Source: Pseudomonas sp. BP8
GTDB lineage: Bacteria; Pseudomonadota; Gammaproteobacteria; Pseudomonadales; Pseudomonadaceae
NCBI RefSeq assembly: GCF_017875955.1
Contig: NZ_JAGINK010000001.1
Span: 3,068,501 to 3,132,500 of the forward strand
Length of the DNA: 64,000 nt
Direction of reading: 5' to 3'
Shown: piece by piece, positions 1-9,335 of the stretch
Layout: every line of letters begins with the position of its first letter
Numbering within the stretch: position 1 is the stretch's first letter
Made by a program: the position numbers and the translations under genes
Notes under the pieces: generated by a model
Told to the model about the DNA's origin: nothing
Database searches by the model: none
What the model saw: the letters and a program-made list of their open reading frames with translations, nothing else

Positions 1-807
1 GAACAGCCTGTACTCCTGGAAGCGCGTGACCTGGGCAAGGCCTTTGTCGGCCCGGACGGCCAGCCCCGCCAGGTGTTGAGTGATGTGTCACTGCAGTTGC
101 GTGCGGGGCAGACCCTGGGCGTGGTGGGGGAGTCCGGTTCGGGCAAGAGCACCTTGGGCAGGATCCTGCTGGGCCTGGAACAACCCGATCAGGGCCAGGT
201 GCAGTTTTGCGGGGAGGATTGGCTAGCGTTGTCGGCTGTGCAGCGACGCCAAGCCCGGCAGGGCATCCAGGTGGTGTTCCAAGACCCGCTGGGCTCGTTC
301 GACCCGCGCTACAGCGTCTTGCGCGTACTCGCCGAAGCGCTGGCCCAGGCAGGCGTGCCGCGGTCGCTGCAGCGTACTGAAGCGGCGGCTTTGCTCGACC
401 GGGTGCAACTACCGGTGACGGTGCTGGACCGGCGTCCGCTGGAGTTGTCCGGCGGCCAGCGCCAGCGCATCGCGATCGCCCGGGCGTTGGCGATGAAACC
501 GCGGGTACTGGTGTGCGACGAGCCGGTGTCGGCGCTGGATGTCTCGGTTCAGGCGCGAATCCTGGCCTTGCTGGCCGAGCTCAAGGCTGATCTGAACCTG
601 GCCTGCTTGTTCATCTCGCATGATCTGGGTGTGGTTGAGCAGGTCAGTGACCAGGTGCTGGTGATGCACGGTGGGCGCGTGGTGGAACAGGGCGCGGCAG
701 GGCAGGTATTGGGGCAGCCACGCCATCCGTATACCCGCGCGCTGCTGGACGCGGTGCCCGGCTTGCCACCGGCGCAGCCGATGTGGGTGCGACGTTTGGC
801 AGTCTAG
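1..807 (+). CDS. Peptide/opine-type ABC transporter ATP-binding protein, C-terminal part (5' end outside window)
   Basis: The reading frame is open from base 1, so the gene enters from the left edge and only its last 268 codons are visible. They form one complete nucleotide-binding domain: Walker A GESGSGKST at visible codons 43-51, the signature LSGGQRQR, Walker [13 protein letters not shown] and the H-loop FISHDLG. The C-terminal HPYTRALLDAVP stretch is typical of DppF/OppF-type ATPases. The first visible residues match the linker and start of the second domain of the fused ATPase at 10192-11904, so this is probably also a two-domain DppD-DppF fusion. It would energise import of dipeptides, opines or similar small molecules from the cytoplasmic face. 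The substrate cannot be told from this fragment. Confidence 0.85.
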   Translation, partial: EQPVLLEARDLGKAFVGPDGQPRQVLSDVSLQLRAGQTLGVVGESGSGKSTLGRILLGLEQPDQGQVQFCGEDWLALSAVQRRQARQGIQVVFQDPLGSFDPRYSVLRVLAEALAQAGVPRSLQRTEAAALLDRVQLPVTVLDRRPLELSGGQRQRIAIARALAMKPRVLVCDEPVSALDVSVQARILALLAELKADLNLACLFISHDLGVVEQVSDQVLVMHGGRVVEQGAAGQVLGQPRHPYTRALLDAVPGLPPAQPMWVRRLAV

Positions 808-897
808 CGCTGTTGGCGGGCGCCAAAGGACACCGACAGTTGCTTGCGCAGTCCCATTGTAGGAAGGTTCCAGTTTTTAGCAGACAGAACAAAGCCA

Positions 898-1797
898 ATG
901 GACAAGCTGCTGGCGATCAAGGCCTTCATGGCCACTGTCGAGGCCCGTGGGTTTTCTGCTGCGGCGCGTACACTGGGTGTGGCCACCTCGTCGGTGACGC
1001 GCCTGGTCGATGCGCTGGAAGCCGAACTCGGCGCAACCCTGCTCAATCGCTCGACCCGTCAGATCAGCCTGACCGAGGCTGGCACTCAGTACTACGCACG
1101 TTCGCGGGACATCGTCGAAGCGCTCGCCGAAGCCGATGCAAGCGTCGCCGACCGTGGCCGAGAGCCGGTGGGTGTGCTGCGGCTATGCCTGCCGGTGGAG
1201 TTCGGCCGGCGAGTGATTGCCCCGCACCTGGGGCGGTTTCTCGCCGCGCACCCGGGGCTGGAGCTGGACATCGACCTCAGTGACCGCTTCGATGACCTGC
1301 TTGAAGGGCGCTATGACCTGACCGTTCGCCTCGGCGAGCCAGCGCCGAGTGATGAGTTGGTCTGCCGACGGCTGGGCCACTTCGAGCGCTGGTTGGTCGC
1401 CAGCCCGGCGTATCTGGCAGGCCGGCAACCGCTGGCACATCCGCAGCAATTGCTCGAGCTGGCCTGCCTGCGTTTTCGCTATGGTCAATCAGGCCGGGCC
1501 TGGCAACTGCACTGCGGCGATGAAGCGCTGCAGCTGGAGGTCAGCGGCCCGCTGCGCAGCGCCAATGCCGACCTGTTGCGCGAGGCGGCATTGGCCGGCA
1601 GCGGCATCGCCCTGTTGGCCGACTGGCTGGTGCGCGAAGATGTCGAGGCGGGGCGCTTGCAACGCTTGTTTGCCGACTGGCAGGTCAGCCCCGGCACGGC
1701 CAGTTGCAGCATCAATGCCCTGTACCTGCCCAACCACCGTGGCTCGCGCCGGGTACAGGCCTTTGTCGGCTTTTGCGAAGCGCTACTGCAACACTGA
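898..1797 (+). CDS. LysR-family transcriptional regulator
   Basis: A 299-residue protein of the usual LysR length. The N-terminal winged helix-turn-helix is clear (residues about 1-60, beginning MDKLLAIKAFMATVEARGFS), followed by an effector-binding domain with the family's LCLPVEFGRRVIAPHL and LSDRFDDLLEGRYDL regions. I chose the ATG at 898; the frame is open 54 bases further upstream, but those codons do not resemble the family. It lies 112 bases before the MFS gene at 1910 on the same strand, an arrangement in which the regulator may control the exporter. LysR proteins of this CrgA/AaeR-like branch often respond to aromatic or electrophilic compounds, but the ligand is not predictable here. 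Confidence 0.88.
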   Translation: MDKLLAIKAFMATVEARGFSAAARTLGVATSSVTRLVDALEAELGATLLNRSTRQISLTEAGTQYYARSRDIVEALAEADASVADRGREPVGVLRLCLPVEFGRRVIAPHLGRFLAAHPGLELDIDLSDRFDDLLEGRYDLTVRLGEPAPSDELVCRRLGHFERWLVASPAYLAGRQPLAHPQQLLELACLRFRYGQSGRAWQLHCGDEALQLEVSGPLRSANADLLREAALAGSGIALLADWLVREDVEAGRLQRLFADWQVSPGTASCSINALYLPNHRGSRRVQAFVGFCEALLQH

Positions 1798-1909
1798 ACG
1801 CGAGCGTTGCGTCAGGCGCAAAGGCACGTTGCGCGCGCAGCGGATTCTCTCGGTCGCGGTGCCTCGGTAAGGTGCCCGGCATGTCCCATCAATTGCCGAG
1901 GCACCTGCA

Positions 1910-3109
1910 ATGAACCCTTCCATCGCTGTCACCCAGCCGTCAACCGCAGGCCTGAGCCGGGCCCTGGTGACCTTGCTGGCATTCTGCTGCGGCGCCATCG
2001 TCGCCAATATTTACTACGCCCAGCCTATCGTCGGCCTGATCGCGCCCGACCTGGGCCTCTCCAGCGAGCACGCCAGCCTGATCGTCTCGCTGACCCAGCT
2101 CGGTTACGCGGTGGGCTTGTTGTTGCTGGTGCCCTTGGCCGATCTGGTGGAAAACCGCCGGCTGATGATCGCGACCGCCATCATGGCCTGCGTCAGCCTG
2201 GTGTTGGCCGGTACCAGCGGCCCTGGCCAGGGCACGCTGTTTCTCGGTTATGCGTTGCTGATCGGCTTCAGCTCGGTCTCGGTGCAGATGCTGATACCGC
2301 TGGCGGCGCACCTGGCGCCCGAGCAGCAACGGGGCCGGGTGGTCGGCAACATCATGGGCGGCCTGCTGCTGGGCATCCTGCTGGCACGGCCGTTGTCGAG
2401 CCTGGTGGCCGACCACTTCGGCTGGCGCACGGTGTTCATCGGCGCGGCCGGGGTCATGCTGGCGATCATCGTCCTGCTGGCCCTGACCTTGCCGCGGCGG
2501 GTGCCTGAGCACAAGGCCAGCTATGCGCAGCTGATGGCGTCGCTGGTGAGCCTGCTCAAAGCTTATCCGCTGCTGCGCCAACGCTCGCTGTACCAGGCCT
2601 TGATGTTCGGCGCCTTCAGCTTGTACTGGACGGCAGTGCCGATGGCCTTGGCCGGCGAGCATGGGCTGTCGCAGAGCCAGATCGCGCTGTTCGCCCTGGT
2701 GGGCGCGGTGGGTGCGGTTGCCGCGCCACTGGCGGGGCGCCTGGCCGATGCCGGGCATGCGCGGCGCGGGTCGCTGTTGGCGCTGGTGCTGGCGCCACTG
2801 GCATTGCTGCTGGGGCTCAGTGCGCCGGGGTATACGGTGATCGGTCTGGGCTTGACCGGGGTGCTGCTGGATTTTGCCGTGCAGATGAACATGGTCATCG
2901 GTCAGCGTGAGGTGTACGCGCTGGACCCGGCCAGCCGCGGCCGGCTCAATGCGCTGTACATGACCAGCATCTTTCTCGGTGGGGCGCTCGGCTCGGCGGT
3001 GGCCAGCCCGCTGTATACCCAGTTTGGCTGGCACGGTGTGGCGCTGGTAGGGGCTGGGTTGCCGGTGGTGGCGCTGGGGATGTTCTTGATGGTCTTGCGC
3101 AGGGGCTGA
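1910..3109 (+). CDS. MFS transporter, probable drug/metabolite efflux
   Basis: A 399-residue integral membrane protein with about 12 hydrophobic segments and the MFS loop signature between helices 2 and 3 (PLADLVENRRLM). The opening region (LLAFCCGAIVANIYYAQP) is characteristic of a YnfM/YdhP-like branch of proton-driven exporters. The ATG at 1910 follows a GAGG element at a spacing of about 8. The gene sits directly after the LysR gene at 898-1797 with no obvious terminator between them, so local control by that regulator is likely. The substrate is unknown; export of a small toxic or aromatic molecule is the usual role of this branch. Confidence 0.85.
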   Translation: MNPSIAVTQPSTAGLSRALVTLLAFCCGAIVANIYYAQPIVGLIAPDLGLSSEHASLIVSLTQLGYAVGLLLLVPLADLVENRRLMIATAIMACVSLVLAGTSGPGQGTLFLGYALLIGFSSVSVQMLIPLAAHLAPEQQRGRVVGNIMGGLLLGILLARPLSSLVADHFGWRTVFIGAAGVMLAIIVLLALTLPRRVPEHKASYAQLMASLVSLLKAYPLLRQRSLYQALMFGAFSLYWTAVPMALAGEHGLSQSQIALFALVGAVGAVAAPLAGRLADAGHARRGSLLALVLAPLALLLGLSAPGYTVIGLGLTGVLLDFAVQMNMVIGQREVYALDPASRGRLNALYMTSIFLGGALGSAVASPLYTQFGWHGVALVGAGLPVVALGMFLMVLRRG

Positions 3110-3139
3110 GTTGGCCAGGGTCTGCCAGGCAGCCCCTGA

Positions 3140-3994
3140 TTACTGCGGCGCGCCGAACAGGCCGGTCCAGTAGATGCCGGCATCGCTCTTCGGGTCCACC
3201 GCATACGCCGCGCCCAATTCGCTGAAGTCCGGGTTCATCAAGGTCGCACAGTGCCCCGGGCTGGCCAGCCAGCCGTCAACGACCTTGCGCGGTGTATCGC
3301 GCCCAGCCGCAATGTTTTCGCCAATCAGCCGGTACTGGTACCCCGCCAGCTCGGCACGGTCGCCCGGGGTGCGCCCGTCGCGGTCGATATGGTCGAAGTA
3401 GTTATGGTTGGCCATGGCCCGCGTATGGTTCGCGGCAACCCCGGCCAGGGTGGTGTTCCAGCCCAGCGCCGACGCCGCCGCGAAGGGCTGGCCGCCGCAC
3501 TGGCGCGCTACCTTGCGCGCGGCGTTGATCTCCTGCAACAGCTTTTGCCCCTCGGCCTGCCAGTCGCCCAGGCGCCCACTGAGCAACGGCCGCGCCAGCA
3601 CGATACGCCAGTCGCGGCCCTCCTGGCTGACGCCGATGTCGACGAACTGCGGATCGAGCACCACTTGGCAGAAGCTCTCGGCGATGGCGTTCATCGCCGA
3701 TTTCGCATCACGCGGCCCAGACAGGCTGATCGCCTGAACATTGACCATCGGATACGCCGCGCGCGTCATCGCCTGCTGCAGGTCGCGGGTGCCCTCTGGC
3801 GACAGTGCCAGGCGGGTATCACTGCTCAACGGCGGCAGCTCCAGCGAGCCTTGATCGCCGCAACGCTGGGCCTGGCTGCGGTAAGCGTTGATCGATTCGA
3901 TCAGTTGCCCCTCTTCGCCGGTAAAGGCCTGGGCCCCGGCGCAAACGCCCAGGGACAGCAGGGCGAAGCAGGCAACGGATGACAGGACGCGCAT
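3140..3994 (-). CDS. Secreted CAP-domain (SCP/PR-1-like) protein
   Basis: A 284-residue exported protein. Residues 1-23 form a Sec signal peptide with a probable AQA cleavage site. The C-terminal half (about residues 155-284) is a bacterial CAP domain, with the family's HTRAMANHNYFDHIDRDG stretch, a GENIAAG motif and HCATLMNPDFSELGAAY near the end. The N-terminal half repeats the theme of an INAYRSQAQRCG segment, seen again as INAARKVARQCG, which suggests an internal duplication of a CAP-like entry helix with a degenerate first unit. Bacterial CAP proteins (the YkwD group) are extracytoplasmic and mostly of unknown function. The gene is convergent with the MFS gene, leaving 30 bases between them. 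Confidence 0.85.
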   Translation of the reverse strand: MRVLSSVACFALLSLGVCAGAQAFTGEEGQLIESINAYRSQAQRCGDQGSLELPPLSSDTRLALSPEGTRDLQQAMTRAAYPMVNVQAISLSGPRDAKSAMNAIAESFCQVVLDPQFVDIGVSQEGRDWRIVLARPLLSGRLGDWQAEGQKLLQEINAARKVARQCGGQPFAAASALGWNTTLAGVAANHTRAMANHNYFDHIDRDGRTPGDRAELAGYQYRLIGENIAAGRDTPRKVVDGWLASPGHCATLMNPDFSELGAAYAVDPKSDAGIYWTGLFGAPQ

Positions 3995-4254
3995 GTATAT
4001 CTCCCTATCTGGCAGCGTCGTGGTTTGCGCTGCTCATCCTACACAAGCACGGGGCTTTTGGCCCTTGGTCATGCAGTTCATGAAAACGGCCGAAAAAGAC
4101 ACATAAGCGGCAAAAGAGGCAGTAGACCGCTGGTCGGGGAGAAAGTGCGACGATTTGGTAATAATTCCTAACCTCGGCTAGAAACAATACTCAGTCGCTA
4201 TTCATTTCTCATCTGCCAGGAAGGCTTCAACCTATGCTGTACCAGGAGCATTCC

Positions 4255-6420
4255 ATGGCACGACCCAGTCCTTTTCGTCCGACCCTGCTGGCCCTCTGCT
4301 GTTCCCTTGCCGTCAATGCCCAGGCGGCGGACGGTGCTGTCGAGCTGGATGCCACCGCCATCAATGCCGAGGCTGCCAAGCCGTCGCCCAGCCAGGTGCC
4401 GGAGCCGTATGCCGGTGGCCAGGTCGCTCGCGGTGGGCAGATGGGCATCCTCGGCAATCAGGACATGATGGATGTGCCCTTCACCATGACCAGCTACACC
4501 TCGCAGCTGATCCAGGACCAGCAAGCCGAAGACATCGGTGATGTGCTGCTCAATGATCCGTCGGTACGCCAGTCGTTCGGCTTCGGCAACCAGGCGCAGG
4601 TCTTTGTCATTCGCGGCTTGCCGCTCAATGGCGACGACGTGGCCTTCAATGGCCTGTACGGCATACTGCCACGGCAGATGATCGCGCCCGATGCCGTCGA
4701 GCGGGTCGAGGTGTTCAAGGGGCCCAACGCCTTTCTCAACGGCGCGAGCCCGACCGGTAGCGGCCTGGGCGGCAACGTCAACCTGCAACCCAAGCGCGCT
4801 GGTGACACGCCGACCCGGCGCTATACCCAGGACATCAGCAGCGACGGTCGCCTCGGCGAGCACCTCGACCTCGGCCAGCGCTTTGGTGAGGACAACCGTT
4901 TTGGCGTGCGCCTGAACCTGTCGCAACGCGAGGGTGAGACTGGCATCGACGACCAGGACCAGCGCAGCAAGCTGTTTGTGGTCGGCCTGGACTACCGCGG
5001 CGACAAGCTGCGCGTTTCCAGCGACTTCGGCTACCAGAAGCAGCGCGTCAACCACCTGCGCAACTCGGTACGCCTGGGGGCCGGCGTGACTGACATCCCG
5101 CGGGCGCCGGACGCCGACCATAACTATGGCCAGGACTGGGCCTGGACCGAGACCGAGGACACTTTCGGTATGGTGCGCGGCGACTACGACTTCAACGACA
5201 ACTGGAGCGCGTACCTGGCGGGGGGGGCCAAGCACACCCACGAGAACGGTTTCTATGGCACGCCGATTCTCACCGACAGCAGCGGCGCGGCGACCATCGG
5301 CGGCTCGAAGATCCCCCACAACGAAGACAACACCACCTTCATGGGCGGCATCAATGGGCGCTTTCAGACCGGCCCGGTCAGTCATCAGCTGAACATCGGC
5401 GCGGCAACGATCTGGACTCAGCAGGAGAATGCCTTCGTCTTCTACAACTCGCAGGCGACCAACATCTACACCACCGACCCGCTGCCCAAGCCGACCACGC
5501 CGACCTTTGTCGGTGGCAAGCTGGATGACCCGGGTGTGACCGGCAAGACGCGCAACCGCAGTATTGCCGTGTCCGATACCGTCGGCCTGTTCGACGACAG
5601 CCTGTTGCTCACGGCTGGCGTACGCCGCCAGCAATTGCGCGTCGAAGGCTATGCCTATGACGGCGAGGGGCCGGACGCTGGGCGCAATGCGTTCTACGAC
5701 GAGTCGGTGACAACGCCGGTGTATGGCATCGTCTACAAGCTCAACCCGTCGATCTCGCTGTATGCCAACCGCATCGAAGGCCTGGCCCAGGGCGCTACGG
5801 CGTCGGGGCAGGTGATCAATGCCGGCCAGGTGTTTCCGCCGGCCGAGACCAAGCAGGTCGAAGCGGGGCTCAAGCTGGACTACCAGACCTTCGGCGCCAA
5901 CCTGGCGGTGTTCCGCATCGAGCGGCCCACGGATGGTTTTGTTCAGGGCAACGTATTTGTTCAAGATGGCGAGCAGGTCAACAAGGGCATCGAGTTGAGT
6001 GTGTTCGGCGAACCGCTTGCCGGCCTGCGTTTGATGGCCGGTGGCACGCGGATGGACACCGAGCTGAACAACACCTTGAACGGCAGCAACGATGGCAACC
6101 ATGCAGTGGGTGTGCCGACCTTCCAGCTCAATGCCAGCGTCGACTGGGATGTGCCAGGGTTGCAAGGGCTGGCGCTGAATGCGCGCATGCTGCGCACCGG
6201 CGGGCAGTATGCCGACCCGGCCAACAACCTCAGCCTGCCGACCTGGAACCGCTTTGACGTGGGCGCGCGGTACCGCTTCTCGGTTCAGCAGAAGGACATC
6301 ACCTTGCGGGTCAATGTCGAGAACCTGACTGACAAGAATTACTGGGCGTCGGCCAATGGCGGCTACCTGACCCAGGGCGATCCGCGGTTGGTGAAGTTTT
6401 CCGGGTCGATTGATTTCTGA
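4255..6420 (+). CDS. TonB-dependent siderophore-type outer-membrane receptor
   Basis: A 721-residue outer-membrane receptor. A signal peptide (residues 1-24, ending NAQAA) is followed by a short acidic linker, a plug domain (FTMTSYTSQLIQDQQAEDIGDVL through VERVEVFKGPNAFLNG) and a C-terminal 22-strand barrel ending in the aromatic KFSGSIDF typical of TonB receptors. There is no N-terminal signalling extension of the FecA type, so it should not signal to an anti-sigma factor. I chose the ATG at 4255 because it has AGGAG at a spacing of 6; an ATG at 4234 lacks one. No convincing Fur box is visible upstream. Its position before the sulfur-type ABC operon leaves open whether it imports a siderophore or another large sulfur- or metal-bearing ligand. 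Confidence 0.88.
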   Translation: MARPSPFRPTLLALCCSLAVNAQAADGAVELDATAINAEAAKPSPSQVPEPYAGGQVARGGQMGILGNQDMMDVPFTMTSYTSQLIQDQQAEDIGDVLLNDPSVRQSFGFGNQAQVFVIRGLPLNGDDVAFNGLYGILPRQMIAPDAVERVEVFKGPNAFLNGASPTGSGLGGNVNLQPKRAGDTPTRRYTQDISSDGRLGEHLDLGQRFGEDNRFGVRLNLSQREGETGIDDQDQRSKLFVVGLDYRGDKLRVSSDFGYQKQRVNHLRNSVRLGAGVTDIPRAPDADHNYGQDWAWTETEDTFGMVRGDYDFNDNWSAYLAGGAKHTHENGFYGTPILTDSSGAATIGGSKIPHNEDNTTFMGGINGRFQTGPVSHQLNIGAATIWTQQENAFVFYNSQATNIYTTDPLPKPTTPTFVGGKLDDPGVTGKTRNRSIAVSDTVGLFDDSLLLTAGVRRQQLRVEGYAYDGEGPDAGRNAFYDESVTTPVYGIVYKLNPSISLYANRIEGLAQGATASGQVINAGQVFPPAETKQVEAGLKLDYQTFGANLAVFRIERPTDGFVQGNVFVQDGEQVNKGIELSVFGEPLAGLRLMAGGTRMDTELNNTLNGSNDGNHAVGVPTFQLNASVDWDVPGLQGLALNARMLRTGGQYADPANNLSLPTWNRFDVGARYRFSVQQKDITLRVNVENLTDKNYWASANGGYLTQGDPRLVKFSGSIDF

Positions 6421-6441
6421 GCCTCGGGGCGCCGCCAATCC

Positions 6442-6555
6442 CTGTAGGAGCGGGCTTGACCCGCGAAACCGGCGCAGCCGGTGCCATACACCACGGTGCC
6501 TGGACCGGCCTCTTCGCGGGGCAAGTCGGATCGCCGCACCGCCGCGCTTACAGGG
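6442..6555. repeat. Pair of inverted REP elements
   Basis: Two REP units face each other: CTGTAGGAGCGGGCTTGACC at the left and, inverted, GGCCTCTTCGCGGGGCAAG ending in a degenerate CTTACAGG at the right. Between them is a smaller hairpin, ACCGGCGCAGCCGGT. They lie after the receptor gene and probably act as a transcription or decay barrier. Confidence 0.8.
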
Positions 6556-6563
6556 ATTGTGCA

Positions 6564-6586
6564 GGCAACTGTTGCCAGCACAACAG
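6564..6586. promoter_or_regulatory. Candidate upstream activator site (overlapping palindromes)
   Basis: GGCAAC-T-GTTGCC (6564-6576) is a perfect palindrome and overlaps CTGTTG-N6-CAACAG (6569-6586). The site lies about 75 bases upstream of a sigma-54 promoter, a normal distance for an enhancer-binding protein. The TGTTGCC half-site recurs upstream of the sfnC/sfnR operon. Binding by the SfnR-type activator is an inference. Confidence 0.45.
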
Positions 6587-6657
6587 CAACCCTACACTTT
6601 GCCTCCCGCCATTCACTGGCTACCCCGCAAACCCCAATAAAGTCAGGCCTTTGAAAC

Positions 6658-6676
6658 CCGGCACAACTCCTGCAAT
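6658..6676 (+). promoter_or_regulatory. Sigma-54 (-24/-12) promoter of the peptide-type ABC operon
   Basis: CCGGCACAACTCCTGCAAT shows the invariant GG (6660-6661) and GC (6672-6673) separated by exactly 10 bases, with GGCAC and TGCA around them, close to the TGGCAC-N5-TTGC consensus. It ends about 39 bases before the TTG start at 6715. Confidence 0.7.
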
Positions 6677-6714
6677 AGCCCCTTTACCATCCATGGGCCC
6701 GCGCAGGAGCGACC

Positions 6715-8349
6715 TTGAACCTTCCCATCCTTCCCCTGATCCCGCTATGCGCCGCGCTGGCCCTGATCGGTTGCGAGCGTGCCGAGCAGGCGGCGCTGCA
6801 CAGCGACCAGCCGGTGCATGGCGGTACCCTGGTCTATGCCACCGACCGTGAACCCACCTGCCTCGACCCGCACGTGGCGGGCGACATGCCGCAGGTGTTC
6901 GTCGCCCAGCAGTACCTCGACTCGCTGGTCTCGATGGACAGCGCCGGCCACATCGGGCCGTGGCTGGCGACGCGCTGGGAGGTGGCCGTCGACGGCCTGA
7001 GCTACACCTTCCACCTGCGCCGCGACGTGCGCTTCACCGATGGCACGCCGTTCAATGCCGAGGCGGTCAAGGCCAACCTCGACCACATGAGCAACCCCAA
7101 GACCCAGTCGAGCACCGCCGGCGGCTATATCCGCCAGTACCGCGGTACCGATGTGCTCGACGAGTACACCGCGGTGGTGCACCTGGCCACACCTTATGCG
7201 GCGTTTCTCGAGGTCCTGGCGCAGGGCTTTCTCGGCATCCAGTCGCCCACCGCGCTCAAGCGCAGCCGTGACGAAAACTGCGAGAGCCCGGTCGGTAGCG
7301 GGCCGTTCAAGGTGGTGCGCTGGGACCGCCAGAATCAGGTTGAACTGGTGCGCAACCCTGACTACAACTGGGCCCCGCCAACCGCCCAGCACCAAGGCCC
7401 GGCCTACCTCGAGCGGATTGTCTGGAAGTTCATCCAGGAGCCCTCGGTACGCTTTGCCTCGCTGCAGGCCGGCGAAGTCGACGTGATCGAAACGCTGCCG
7501 CCTGAATCGCACGAAGCGGCGCGGCGCAATCCGGAGGTCGAACTGATCGTCGCCCAGCGTCCGGGCAACCCTACCAATGGCACGTTCAACCTGCGTCGGG
7601 CGCCGTTCGACGATATCCGCGTACGTGAGGCGTTCGTGCGCAGCGCCGACATCGACGGCGCGCTGAAGAGCGTGTACTTCGGCGAGTTTCCAAGAGCCGG
7701 CGGCCCGCTCAGCGTGGCCACGCCGTTTTACAGCGGCGACTTCGAGCACAGCCAGGACTACCAGCCCGCCCGCGCCGCGACGCTGCTCGACGAAGCCGGC
7801 TGGACTGGCCGTGACGCCCAAGGCTATCGCACCAAGGACGGCCAGCGCCTGCGCGCCACCGTGCTGATCGGGGCGCGTACGCCGCCCTCGGAGCTGACCC
7901 TGTGGGAGCAGGTCCAGGCCACCACCCGCCAGGCCGGCCTGGAGCTGATCCTCGAGCAGATGAGCGACGTCCAGGTCACCGCTCGCCAGGCCGCCTGGGA
8001 TTACGACATCCGCACCGGTTACTGGAACACCAACACCCCGGACGTACTGCGCATCATCTTCAGTTCGGCGTTCGTCCAGCCGGCCGGGGTCGGCGGTTAC
8101 CACCAGAACTCCTCGGGCTACGCCGACCCAGGCTTCGATGCCTTGCTCGATCGCGCCCTGGCCACTCAGGACGCCGACCAGCGCCGCGCCCTCTATCTCC
8201 AGGCGCAGCAGCAGGCCGCCGGGCAATACCTGCAACTCACCACCTACCCGCAAAGCACGCGCCTGGGCATCTACAAGACCGCCCACGGCGTGCGCCTGGA
8301 GCCGTCCTTGGCGGTGACCTACCTGTATGACGCATGGGTGACCAAATGA
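6715..8349 (+). CDS. ABC transporter substrate-binding lipoprotein, peptide/opine family (SBP_bac_5)
   Basis: A 544-residue extracytoplasmic solute receptor of the DppA/OppA cluster. The signal peptide ends in a lipobox (ALIGC), so it is a lipoprotein anchored in the periplasm. Family hallmarks are GGTLVYATDREPTCLDPH near the N-terminus and the FTDGTPFNAEAVKANLDH stretch. The start is a TTG at 6715 with AGGAG five bases upstream; no ATG fits as well. The gene opens an operon with two permeases and a fused ATPase whose junctions overlap by ATGA. The sigma-54 promoter and SfnB-like gene downstream suggest that the cargo is a sulfur-containing organic compound, which is an inference from context. 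Confidence 0.88.
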   Translation: MNLPILPLIPLCAALALIGCERAEQAALHSDQPVHGGTLVYATDREPTCLDPHVAGDMPQVFVAQQYLDSLVSMDSAGHIGPWLATRWEVAVDGLSYTFHLRRDVRFTDGTPFNAEAVKANLDHMSNPKTQSSTAGGYIRQYRGTDVLDEYTAVVHLATPYAAFLEVLAQGFLGIQSPTALKRSRDENCESPVGSGPFKVVRWDRQNQVELVRNPDYNWAPPTAQHQGPAYLERIVWKFIQEPSVRFASLQAGEVDVIETLPPESHEAARRNPEVELIVAQRPGNPTNGTFNLRRAPFDDIRVREAFVRSADIDGALKSVYFGEFPRAGGPLSVATPFYSGDFEHSQDYQPARAATLLDEAGWTGRDAQGYRTKDGQRLRATVLIGARTPPSELTLWEQVQATTRQAGLELILEQMSDVQVTARQAAWDYDIRTGYWNTNTPDVLRIIFSSAFVQPAGVGGYHQNSSGYADPGFDALLDRALATQDADQRRALYLQAQQQAAGQYLQLTTYPQSTRLGIYKTAHGVRLEPSLAVTYLYDAWVTK

Positions 8350-9335
8350 GCAGTGCAAGCCCTTTGGCAGTAACCGATCCGCGCCGCGAACGGCTGGTCG
8401 CACTTGGCCGGCGGGCGCTCATCCGCCTGGCGGGCGGCGTGCTGGTGTTGTGGGCGGTGGCAACCCTGACCTTCTTCGCCCTGCGGCTGATGCCGGGCGA
8501 CCCGGTGTTGGCGATCCTTGGCGGGCCCAGTGGCAACCCGACCCCGGAGACAATCGAGGCCACCCGTGTTGAGTACGGCCTGGATAAACCCTTGGCGGTG
8601 CAGTACCTGGTTTACCTGGGCCGGCTGGTCCAAGGTGATCTGGGCGTTTCCTACTCGCAGCATCAGCCTGTGACGCGGGTGCTGGCAGAGCAGGGCGGGG
8701 CGACCCTGGAGCTGACGTTGGCCGCCTTGCTGCTGGCCTGGGTGCTGGTCCTGCTGTTGACGGTGGTCAGCGCTGGTCGCGGGCGGCTGGTCGGCGGGCT
8801 GGCCTCGCTGCTGGAAACCGTCAGTGCTTCGCTGCCTCACTTCTGGCTCGGCGTAGTCTTGCTGGCGGTGTTCGCCTTCGGCTTGCGCTGGTTTCCGCCG
8901 GCTGGCAGCGACAGTCTGGCCAGCCTGGTCCTGCCGGCGTTTTCCCTGGCCATTCCCTTGGCCGGGTTCATTGCCCAGGTGACCCGCGAATCGCTCGAGC
9001 TGACTCTTGAGCAACCCTTTATCTTGACCGCCCGCACCCGTGGCCTGAGTGACCTTGCGGTGCGTTTCCGGCATGCCCTGCGTCACGCCTTGCTGCCTGG
9101 CGTGTCGCTGTCGGGCTGGGCGATTGGCGCGTTGATCAGCGGCGCGGTGGTGTGCGAGGTGATCTTTTCCCGCAAGGGCGTCGGCCGCCAGCTGTTCCAG
9201 GCGGTGCAGGCCCAGGACCTGCCACTGGTGATCGGTATCAGCCTGGTGGTAGCGGCCGGCTATGTGCTGGCCAACATTCTGGTGGACCTGCTCTACCAAT
9301 GGATCGACCCACGCCAACAGGAGGCCACGCCATGA
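8346..9335 (+). CDS. ABC transporter permease, DppB/OppB type
   Basis: A 329-residue inner-membrane permease with about six transmembrane segments and the binding-protein-dependent permease (EAA-type) loop near the end (RFRHALRHALLPGVSLSGWA). The N-terminal FFALRLMPGDPV is the classic DppB opening, and VEYGLDKPLAVQYLVYL follows it. The ATG at 8346 overlaps the stop of the substrate-binding gene (ATGA), which implies translational coupling; the frame is open four codons further upstream. It forms half of the translocation channel with the product of 9332-10195. Confidence 0.88.
   Translation: MSSASPLAVTDPRRERLVALGRRALIRLAGGVLVLWAVATLTFFALRLMPGDPVLAILGGPSGNPTPETIEATRVEYGLDKPLAVQYLVYLGRLVQGDLGVSYSQHQPVTRVLAEQGGATLELTLAALLLAWVLVLLLTVVSAGRGRLVGGLASLLETVSASLPHFWLGVVLLAVFAFGLRWFPPAGSDSLASLVLPAFSLAIPLAGFIAQVTRESLELTLEQPFILTARTRGLSDLAVRFRHALRHALLPGVSLSGWAIGALISGAVVCEVIFSRKGVGRQLFQAVQAQDLPLVIGISLVVAAGYVLANILVDLLYQWIDPRQQEATP

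Noticed and set aside
4140..4233. A Fur box in front of the TonB receptor
   Set aside because: The region is AT-rich (TGGTAATAATTCC and similar), but no 19-base match close to GATAATGATAATCATTATC can be found by eye.
4198..6438. A long open frame (746 codons) on the minus strand opposite the TonB receptor gene
   Set aside because: It is produced by GC-rich third positions of the receptor gene; it has no ribosome-binding site or family resemblance, and the plus-strand receptor is unambiguous.
6745..8403. A 552-codon minus-strand frame opposite the substrate-binding protein gene
   Set aside because: Same cause: codon-bias shadow of a clear lipoprotein gene, with low-complexity composition.
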